Shown here one piece after another: positions 1 through 5,349 of a DNA stretch of 5,349 nucleotides. Made by a program: the position numbers and the translations under genes. Source of the stretch: Gammaproteobacteria bacterium (GTDB taxonomy: Bacteria > Pseudomonadota > Gammaproteobacteria > Pseudomonadales > UBA7434). A model generated the notes under the pieces. It worked only from the letters and a program-made list of their open reading frames with translations, was not told the DNA's origin and made no database searches. The DNA is taken from contig JAJRPK010000437.1 of assembly GCA_024280785.1 (NCBI GenBank), positions 1 through 5,349 on the forward strand, read 5' to 3'. Position 1 is the stretch's first letter, and each line of letters starts with the position of its first letter.

Positions 1-1632
1 GTGAATGCTATTGATGCCATCCCTAAGGCAACCGCGACAGACCCCGATACCCGCAAGCAACAAAATGAGGAGCGTAAAAACTATCTAAAAGGTCTTTTGT
101 CCGATCAAAAAACGGGTGGCTTTGATACGGCCTACATCCTCACTGAAACCATTGAGGCCTTTTCTGACTGTCTTGATTACTGTATTAAAGGCATCCAAGT
201 ACGCGTCGATTTTAATCCGACCATCGATATTATTTTTACGCTTTATGTGCAGCACAATAACGCCGATCTAATCGTTCAAGTTTATCCAAGGCTAAACAAA
301 AGTAGCGGTGTCTTTGCAACCGGCCCGCTGTCTGATGGCGACAGTCAGGCCCCGTGGAATGAATGGGCCAAGGTCATGAACGAAGCGTTGTATGAAGGCA
401 CGGAATCCTTTGTAAAAGATCCTCTTTATAACCTTAACAGCGGTGGCCTTGATGGAGGCTCCATAGAGGGCAAGCAATATGGCGCACACCAGGCCGTTAA
501 TTTCAAGGAAGCGGATGTGGTCAATAATCCATTTTTGGTACTGCCATTATTACTGGACAGGTATGGAGAAATTGAAACCAGGGAAAGTAACGACGGCATT
601 GATGGATGTAAAACAGATGGATGTCTCGAACAAGAGGGGGGAGAGTTGGGCCAGATCGCACAAGAGGAGGTGGATGATCGTGACGATAATAATCTTAATG
701 ACGACGAAGGCTGGCCTGACTCAGAACAGCTTTATGACGATGCCAAGGAAGAAGTGAAAGAAACATTAAACGAGTATGAAGGCAAAGCCATTGACTACAA
801 GGATAAACTGGTCGGCTGCAAAAATAACGCCAATAATATGGTGCAAGACTGCTCGAATGAAATGCTGTATTTCATGGACATTATGGGCGTTGGTAAAGAG
901 TTCCGTCGCGTGTTTAGTGTCTATACATCGGCCATGGAGATTGTCAATACATTTCGACAAGTTCAAAAAGTTATTGACACTATTGTGGGCATCGTAAAGT
1001 TGATTTACGGCGATGTGGTATCGGTTAGTGTAAAAATAGACAAGATCTTGTGTGCGTCGGTAAAGCCGGGCGAGGGTCCTGAAGGCGATAAGATGATTCC
1101 TTTTATGCCTCAGTATCTTTCGGGTCTCGATTTTTTCTTTTGGCGGGGCGGCCTTCCATGGACCGATCCTCATAAGACGACCACGATTCTTAATCCCCTT
1201 TCGAAAGATCGTGTCGGCAGTGGCCGTGAGATTTGGGGCCACCTATTTCCTCGTACCGGTTTTGTTGACCACCCGCACGATGCCAAACGCGGCGTGGTGA
1301 CGGCCATGCGTGCTATGAATATCGTTCAAGAAAACCCGCGCAAACGTATGCGAAAAGACAAGCCTGGTTTTGGCGGCTTTGTGACTAAAGGCGATGCGGG
1401 TAAAAGCGGAGTACGAGCTTGGCAAATGATCTACCCACATTCCCCAAGAAAATGTCAGATTAGACCTGACGTAAGCGATTCAAAAAACGCAATGGGCGAC
1501 TTTATGTACCCAGGTAAAGAACAGCGCTATGCCTTCAATTATTGGCGAACACACGAGTGTGGCCTAACCTCAAAGGGCTCAGAAATCGGAGTGATAGAAG
1601 TGTCCTTAGGCGGAGATATTGGATGTCATTAA
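1..1632 (+). CDS. TraU-like ICE protein, PFL_4710 family (TIGR03756), 5' end probably outside window
   Basis: Component of a conjugative type IV secretion system, expected in the periplasm where TraU-type proteins serve pilus assembly and DNA transfer. The frame is open from the first base and gives 543 residues. Family blocks seen: a Cys-containing N-terminal block with SDCLDYCIKG (residues 55-64), a FKEAD block near 168, then PFMPQYLSGLDFFFWRGGLP (367-386), EIWGHLFPRTGF (410-421), and a C-terminal YAFNYWRTHEC block (510-520). Cysteines lie at 57, 61, 203, 208, 273, 284, 351, 485, 520 and 542. Family members I remember are about 310 residues; this one is much longer because of an acidic insertion between about 190 and 349. 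The GTG at position 1 is followed by a charged, polar stretch and no signal peptide, so the real start is probably upstream. The next gene begins inside its last codons. Family call is strong; exact function in this element is inferred. Confidence 0.85.
   Translation: MNAIDAIPKATATDPDTRKQQNEERKNYLKGLLSDQKTGGFDTAYILTETIEAFSDCLDYCIKGIQVRVDFNPTIDIIFTLYVQHNNADLIVQVYPRLNKSSGVFATGPLSDGDSQAPWNEWAKVMNEALYEGTESFVKDPLYNLNSGGLDGGSIEGKQYGAHQAVNFKEADVVNNPFLVLPLLLDRYGEIETRESNDGIDGCKTDGCLEQEGGELGQIAQEEVDDRDDNNLNDDEGWPDSEQLYDDAKEEVKETLNEYEGKAIDYKDKLVGCKNNANNMVQDCSNEMLYFMDIMGVGKEFRRVFSVYTSAMEIVNTFRQVQKVIDTIVGIVKLIYGDVVSVSVKIDKILCASVKPGEGPEGDKMIPFMPQYLSGLDFFFWRGGLPWTDPHKTTTILNPLSKDRVGSGREIWGHLFPRTGFVDHPHDAKRGVVTAMRAMNIVQENPRKRMRKDKPGFGGFVTKGDAGKSGVRAWQMIYPHSPRKCQIRPDVSDSKNAMGDFMYPGKEQRYAFNYWRTHECGLTSKGSEIGVIEVSLGGDIGCH
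1612..1615 (+). promoter_or_regulatory. Ribosome binding site (GGAG) for the DUF2859 gene
   Basis: GGAG lies seven bases before the ATG at 1623, inside the end of the upstream coding region. It supports choosing ATG 1623 over the in-frame upstream ATG at 1542, which would put 27 polar, Arg-rich residues in front of a clear signal peptide. Confidence 0.6.
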
Positions 1633-2168
1633 AGCCTTTCTTTGTATTGGGTGTTGGGTGCTTTGTTTGTGCCGCGTGGGCTGAACCTAACGTGTTGCAT
1701 GATAGCGGAAATACGGTGCCCATCGATCAGTTTATCAATGTTGATTCCAGTGTGGCGAGGGCGCTTAAGCCCTCCATAAAAAATACACCAGGCAGTGATT
1801 CATCTAGCACATTGAAAACAGAGCCCATCAAAATCGACGAGCCCACTGCCCTGCCCATCCAAACGCAGAGCTTAAGTGTGGGTAAAGTGAAAAAACGCCA
1901 AGTCAATATACCGGATTTGAAAACACCGGTGTGTGTCGTGGGTAGCGATGAACAATCGCTAAACTGGCTAGCGACGAATCGCGACCAGTTAGCACGTATT
2001 GGTGCCCGCTGCTTATTGATTCAGGCTGAAAATCAGGCGGATATTGACCGTATTAAAAAACAAGCGGAAGGACTGCATGTTATTACCGCACCCGGTAATG
2101 CAATGACTGATAGCTTCGGGTTACAACATTATCCGGCGTTGATTTCTAAAAAATGGATTGAGCAATGA
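1623..2168 (+). CDS. Secreted ICE protein, DUF2859 / PFL_4695 family (TIGR03765)
   Basis: Accessory protein of GI-type conjugation systems with no biochemically defined role known to me. From ATG 1623 it has 181 residues. Residues 1-20 form a signal peptide ending AAWA before EPN, so the mature protein should be periplasmic. A low-complexity Ser/Pro/Lys linker (about 40-95) leads to the conserved domain (about 96-180), with the family-typical VCVVGSDEQSLNWL (103-116), an IGARCLLIQAE strand (126-136), and the FGLQHYPALIS block (165-175). The HYPALI motif resembles the cis-proline loop of thioredoxin-fold proteins such as TrbC of F-type systems. There is no CxxC (Cys104 and Cys130 are far apart), so a structural rather than redox role is more likely; this is inference. 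It overlaps the upstream gene by 10 bp and its stop overlaps the next start (ATGA). In the elements I know, this family sits elsewhere in the cluster. Confidence 0.85.
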   Translation: MSLKPFFVLGVGCFVCAAWAEPNVLHDSGNTVPIDQFINVDSSVARALKPSIKNTPGSDSSSTLKTEPIKIDEPTALPIQTQSLSVGKVKKRQVNIPDLKTPVCVVGSDEQSLNWLATNRDQLARIGARCLLIQAENQADIDRIKKQAEGLHVITAPGNAMTDSFGLQHYPALISKKWIEQ

Positions 2169-3604
2169 ATGCATTGAAGCTATTTTTAGTGATGTTCTTC
2201 CTTTCTTTGGCGCTCTGTGGACAAGCGCAGGCGGTTGATGCGGTTATCGAAAAAGAGATTCCCTCCACGTCCAGTATGCTTTACTACTCGATTGGCGGTG
2301 GAAACTTAATACCTAAGCCGGCTAATTTTGAGGTTATTGATCCATATTCCGTGAATTTCAAAGCACGGACGCATTTTTCTTGTGGTGCGTTTGGTATGGA
2401 TCACAACATAGTTGACCTCATAAAAAACATTGAAAGCCTTCCTGATAAATTACGTACTCAACTCGCTAGCGCTGTTGAAGCTACTATTGCCGCATTCCCT
2501 GGGTACTTATTAAACAAAGCCAATCCGGCCCTCTATCACACACTTAATCGTTATCTCGATCAATCCTATGAGCTTTTTCAATTAAACGTTAGATCTTGCG
2601 AACAAATGGAGCAAGACATGATCCGGTCGGGTAGTGTATTTGGTGGCTTAGTCGGCGCGACGGTGGCCGATGGTTGGCGAGAAGCGGCCAATAAGGAGGC
2701 GGATGGAGATAAAAGTGAGCGAATCGACGAGATCACCGATCGTATTTATGGCAACGCGGGAAACGATGGCGTCGCAATCTTCGGAGACAAAAAAAAAGGT
2801 GGTGTAGGTCAAGACCCTGTCCGATTAAACTATGATACGGCGCTTGCGGGTTATAACGCCCTATCCCACCCATCGGGTGTCACCGATCCGCTTCAAGAAG
2901 GCGCCGTAACGGGAAAAACCACGCTTACGGATGTGGATGGTAATACCAGCATCATTGATTACCCGATTATTAGTATGTGGAAATCACCCAAGGAGGCCGC
3001 TGACTGGATTGTTGATGTGGTCGGTGAACAACACATAAAAACCGCGCACAGCCAGAGCGATTCGGCTTACACCAAATCGAAGGCCGGACGGGGCTTGCGC
3101 CCGCATATCGTCAAACACACCTTTGACATCCGTAAGGCGCTTAACGATGCGGTAATTGACAACAAGTATGCAGGCATACGTGAAGCGAAATACAGCAATA
3201 TTTTTCAGGTTGGGTTTCCCGTGGTCGATGCCATTCGTGCAGCCAATCCGTATGAACAATCTTTATTAATGGATCGTCTTTCCAATGAATTGGCTGTTAA
3301 TTTTGTACTTAATCAAGCGGGCATGGCCAGACGCATATTGTATGCGGGTATGCGTGAAGCAAGCCTTGAGATGTCAAGCGCCGGTCAGGAAGTCACGAAA
3401 GTTATTCGTAAACACACCATGCCAAATCTCAATGATTCTATTAATGAAGTGCTCAAAGATATTGAAGTTCGTGAAAAAACATTGGCGAAGACACCCCTTG
3501 AAATACTGCGACATGCCTCAGATATTAAAACGCGTGGGGCGGGTTCAGAGGCACCCAATATGGCGCCTGATAAGCCTATTGTGGACGGCACAGTCGAAAA
3601 GTAG
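2165..3604 (+). CDS. Secreted ICE protein, PFL_4711 family (TIGR03755)
   Basis: Conserved protein of GI-type conjugation clusters, usually encoded directly after the PFL_4710-type gene; its molecular role is not established. It has 479 residues. Residues 1-23 are a signal peptide (hydrophobic core FLVMFFLSLAL, cleavage after AQA), so it should be periplasmic. Family features: LYYSIGGG (39-46), the FSCGAFG block with Cys73 (71-77), the AAFPGYLLNKANPALY stretch (109-124), SCEQMEQDMI with Cys145 (144-153), KKGGVGQDPVR (210-220), MWKSPKEAADWIVDVVGEQ (271-289), and a helical C-terminal part (about 350-450) rich in Arg, Glu and Leu. Only two Cys remain in the mature protein (73, 145). The ATG overlaps the preceding stop as ATGA and has only a weak ribosome site, suggesting translational coupling. 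A run of nine A lies within the gene. Length and motifs fit the family well. Confidence 0.88.
   Translation: MNALKLFLVMFFLSLALCGQAQAVDAVIEKEIPSTSSMLYYSIGGGNLIPKPANFEVIDPYSVNFKARTHFSCGAFGMDHNIVDLIKNIESLPDKLRTQLASAVEATIAAFPGYLLNKANPALYHTLNRYLDQSYELFQLNVRSCEQMEQDMIRSGSVFGGLVGATVADGWREAANKEADGDKSERIDEITDRIYGNAGNDGVAIFGDKKKGGVGQDPVRLNYDTALAGYNALSHPSGVTDPLQEGAVTGKTTLTDVDGNTSIIDYPIISMWKSPKEAADWIVDVVGEQHIKTAHSQSDSAYTKSKAGRGLRPHIVKHTFDIRKALNDAVIDNKYAGIREAKYSNIFQVGFPVVDAIRAANPYEQSLLMDRLSNELAVNFVLNQAGMARRILYAGMREASLEMSSAGQEVTKVIRKHTMPNLNDSINEVLKDIEVREKTLAKTPLEILRHASDIKTRGAGSEAPNMAPDKPIVDGTVEK
2789..2797. repeat. Homopolymer run of nine A inside the PFL_4711-type gene
   Basis: Nine consecutive A encode Lys-Lys-Lys (residues 209-211), followed by GG. 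The downstream family motif continues in the same frame, so the run is not a sequencing frameshift here. Losing one A, or gaining two, would bring the TAG at 2805-2807 into frame and give a product of about 213 residues. Runs of this length are known to be prone to polymerase slippage and to sequencing error. Confidence 0.7.
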
Positions 3605-3606
3605 TG

Positions 3607-3957
3607 ATGAAAAAAGCGCTGCTTTCTTTTGTTAAGTTTCTGTTGTTAATTATCGCTATAGCGACGCTTTTTGCTGTCGCAGGAAATACGCTGATTAAAG
3701 AATTTGGCGTAGAAAAGGTAGGTCACTTTCATGCCCACATAGAGAGCCTAGCCTGGGTGTTTTTTGTGTTTCGGATCTGTCTCTACACAATGGTTTTATA
3801 TTTTTACCCTCAAGTGACCCACTGGTTTGCCAAACGACAAGGAATGAATAAAGCCGAAACTTCACTTCTGCAAGACCGCCGTCTCAATATGGCAGCTTGG
3901 CTATTAGGTTTTGAGGTGGTTGTCGCGCTACCTTACATCGTGAGGGTCATAACATGA
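3607..3957 (+). CDS. Small inner-membrane protein with three predicted transmembrane segments, unknown family
   Basis: I do not recognise a named family. From ATG 3607 the protein has 116 residues; a GTG at 3604 would add one. It shows three hydrophobic segments, at about 8-26 (FVKFLLLIIAIATLFAVAG), 46-67 (ending MVLYFYP) and 95-113 (MAAWLLGFEVVVALPYIV). A basic and polar stretch between the second and third (THWFAKRQGM to LLQDRRL, 71-93) probably faces one side of the membrane. The first hydrophobic segment is longer than a typical signal peptide core and has no clear cleavage site, so I read it as an anchor. It lies between the PFL_4711-type gene and the TraG-like gene. A small membrane protein at this spot fits what I remember of related elements. 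Start and stop both overlap neighbours (TAG/GTGATG and ATGA). It has no visible ribosome site of its own, so it probably depends on translation of the gene before it. Role in mating-pair formation is inferred from position only. Confidence 0.75.
   Translation: MKKALLSFVKFLLLIIAIATLFAVAGNTLIKEFGVEKVGHFHAHIESLAWVFFVFRICLYTMVLYFYPQVTHWFAKRQGMNKAETSLLQDRRLNMAAWLLGFEVVVALPYIVRVIT
3942..3946 (+). promoter_or_regulatory. Ribosome binding site (GAGGG) for the TraG-like gene
   Basis: GAGGG lies seven bases before ATG 3954, within the last codons of the small membrane protein gene. It fixes the start at 3954, which overlaps the preceding TGA. The nearby ATG at 3958 is in another frame that soon reaches a stop. 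Confidence 0.65.
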
Positions 3958-5349
3958 ATGTGGGAACAGTCCTTGAACTTTACACCACAATTTATGGGTG
4001 GCGGCTCTATGACTTGCTTTGGAGCGTACTTTCTATCAGTGGTATTGCGTTGTATCCATTTTTGATGATGGTTTACCGGCATTGGCGCGAACCGGCGTCG
4101 TCTACTTCGTCAGTATCGACCGAAGCAGTAGCCTCCGTACAAAGAATGAAGTGGTCATTGGCGTTCAAGACCTTGATTCTAATCGTCGCGGTGTTACCAC
4201 TTTCAACGCTTTCGATTAATGATATGAAATACAAGAAAAAAGATTGTTTTGGCATTTCAAATCAGCAACTAAGCCATAGCAATACCGGCACCACCTTTGA
4301 TGATTTCGGTGGCGCTCAAGGCACAGGAAATACCAGCGGACTGTCTCTTGGTGGAAACACCCAGGCCAAGGTCCCGTTTTTATTCTATCTGATCATGCAA
4401 ATAGCTCAGGGTACCAACCGCGTCATCATTGAGGGCCTGCCCTGCTTGACAGGTAACCTTGTCTTGGACAACCGATTGCGGGATATATCAATCGAAGACG
4501 CCGCATTGAAAAATGAGTACCACCGATTTTATTCCGAGTGCCATGTTCCAGCAGCTGCGAAGTTTTCTCAGACGTTGTCGAATAAAAGTGAGCCTCTTTA
4601 CACGACCATTATAACCAACCTTACCAGCGCAGATTATAAGGACAAACAAGATCGTATCTTCAGGCTTGATTCGCAGTTTTTTAAGACCGTGCCGGGTTTT
4701 TATGACGCCATTCAAACCACGGCACCGGTTGATGGTTTTGCGCCACAAACCGGAGAGGGCAATAGAGACGCGGGAATGACAACCGCGCAAACATCTACTC
4801 AAGGCGCTTCAGGACACCCAATGTGTAGCGATTGGTGGACTGACTTGCGACCACGATTGCTGGCCGGCGCAGATTTCAAAAAACCTTTTGTGGCGGGCTG
4901 GGTGGGCACGGGAGGTGTAAGAGGTAAGATCGCCAGCTGGTTTACCGGAGCGGCAACCCCAGAAGAACTTGATCAATTGGCGTTTGATTCGATTGCTCGC
5001 ACCAATCCCCCCAGGTTTACCGATCCTTACGCGGACTCGGATGTGGGGGATCAGGTAATCAGAGGGACGCTTAGAGGTGTTTTAGCTGGTGCAGGCGGAG
5101 TTACTGCAGCTTCGACGGCACTTCCCGTTGCGGGCCTCGCCGTAGCCGGTGGAGCCGCGCTCGCTATGACTAAACCGCTTGTGGATTTTAATATGAAACT
5201 AAAGATCGTCAAGGAGGCGGCGCCCATCATGCAGTCGCTGGTGTTAATGATGATTGTTATGTTGCTGCCTCTTTATATGGTGTTTTCAGAATACCGGGTG
5301 GAGTCCACCGTAACGGCGCTGTTGCTAGTATTTGTCGTGAGCTTGTTTA
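3954..5349 (+). CDS. traG: TraG-N-domain mating-pair protein (inner membrane), 3' end outside window
   Basis: Inner-membrane conjugation protein of the TraG N-terminal domain type (Pfam TraG_N), which acts in pilus assembly and mating-pair stabilisation in F-like systems. It is unrelated to the VirD4-type coupling protein also called TraG. Translating from ATG 3954 gives 465 uninterrupted residues to the window edge. Hydrophobic segments lie at about 21-42, 69-88, 138-152, 372-405 (Gly/Ala-rich), 424-445 and 451-465. The large region between the third and fourth segments is presumably periplasmic and holds four family-type Cys positions: KKKDCFG (Cys98), GLPCLTG (Cys164), YSECHVPA (Cys196) and HPMCSDWW (Cys291). 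Other family-like parts are the VPGFYDA (246-252) and SDWWTDLRPRLL (292-303) blocks and the DQVIRGTLRG stretch (366-375). Family members I remember are near 500 residues, so a modest C-terminal part is missing. Residues 108-138 form a Gly/Thr/Ser-rich loop. Start overlaps the preceding stop (ATGA). Confidence 0.85.
   Translation, partial: MNVGTVLELYTTIYGWRLYDLLWSVLSISGIALYPFLMMVYRHWREPASSTSSVSTEAVASVQRMKWSLAFKTLILIVAVLPLSTLSINDMKYKKKDCFGISNQQLSHSNTGTTFDDFGGAQGTGNTSGLSLGGNTQAKVPFLFYLIMQIAQGTNRVIIEGLPCLTGNLVLDNRLRDISIEDAALKNEYHRFYSECHVPAAAKFSQTLSNKSEPLYTTIITNLTSADYKDKQDRIFRLDSQFFKTVPGFYDAIQTTAPVDGFAPQTGEGNRDAGMTTAQTSTQGASGHPMCSDWWTDLRPRLLAGADFKKPFVAGWVGTGGVRGKIASWFTGAATPEELDQLAFDSIARTNPPRFTDPYADSDVGDQVIRGTLRGVLAGAGGVTAASTALPVAGLAVAGGAALAMTKPLVDFNMKLKIVKEAAPIMQSLVLMMIVMLLPLYMVFSEYRVESTVTALLLVFVVSLF

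Noticed and set aside
766..1242. 158-residue open frame on the minus strand
   Set aside because: It lies wholly inside the TraU-like gene, has no family resemblance and crosses well-conserved coding sequence; a shadow frame.
1542..1622. Upstream in-frame start for the DUF2859 gene
   Set aside because: It would add 27 Arg-rich residues before a clear signal peptide; ATG 1623 has a well-placed GGAG.
2201..2236. Possible lipoprotein cleavage site around Cys18 (LALC) of the PFL_4711-type protein
   Set aside because: The residue before Cys is Leu rather than Gly, Ala or Ser, and a normal AQA cleavage site follows at residue 23.
3613..3625. Small hairpin AAAGC-GCT-GCTTT followed by a T-rich stretch, terminator-like
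   Set aside because: Stem of only 5 bp, mostly A-T, with a 3-base loop, located at the start codons of a gene inside a continuous operon.
4019..4219. 66-residue plus-strand open frame near the start of the TraG-like gene
   Set aside because: Out of frame within the TraG-like coding region, which reads through without interruption from 3954.
4288..4315. Imperfect inverted repeat GCACCACC / GGTGGCGC with a 12-base loop
   Set aside because: 7 of 8 pairs within a Gly/Thr-rich coding loop; codon composition explains it and no T-tract follows.
4488..4802. 104-residue open frame on the minus strand
   Set aside because: It lies opposite the conserved TraG-N region, is Arg/Leu-rich as is typical of antisense shadows, and has no ribosome site or family signal.

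Overview
This window is a compact, single-strand segment of a conjugative type IV secretion (mating-pair formation) operon. It is of the kind carried by integrating conjugative elements (ICEs) and genomic islands of Proteobacteria, the ICEHin1056 / PFGI-1 / ICEclc-like 'GI-type' systems whose proteins are catalogued as 'integrating conjugative element protein, PFL_xxxx family'. Recognition is from memory of these families; no search was run. The moderate GC content, ATG starts, Sec signal peptides and the families themselves point to a gammaproteobacterium (or close relative), probably with the genes on a chromosomally integrated element. The species cannot be named from this window.

Layout, all on the + strand with no intergenic space: (1) 1-1632, TraU-like protein of the PFL_4710 family (TIGR03756), very probably missing its true N-terminus upstream of the window and carrying a large acidic insertion; (2) 1623-2168, secreted DUF2859 / PFL_4695-family protein (TIGR03765); (3) 2165-3604, secreted PFL_4711-family protein (TIGR03755); (4) 3607-3957, a small protein with three predicted membrane segments and no recognised family; (5) 3954-5349, the N-terminal part of a TraG-N-type inner-membrane mating-pair protein, open at the right edge. 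It starts at 3954 and has no stop before the window ends. Every junction overlaps or nearly touches (10 bp overlap, ATGA, GTGATG, ATGA), so the five genes look co-transcribed and translationally coupled. No internal promoter, terminator, tRNA, transposase, CRISPR array or attachment site was seen.

How they work together (family knowledge plus inference): the secreted proteins 1-3 should act in the periplasm or at the outer membrane in pilus assembly and mating-pair stabilisation. The small membrane protein and the TraG-like protein sit in the inner membrane. No relaxase, coupling protein or VirB4-type ATPase lies in this window.

Nothing here looks like a wholly new system. The points most worth a second look are the DUF2859 gene lying between the PFL_4710 and PFL_4711 genes, the roughly 160-residue insertion in the TraU-like protein, and the uncharacterised small membrane protein between the PFL_4711-type gene and the TraG-like gene.
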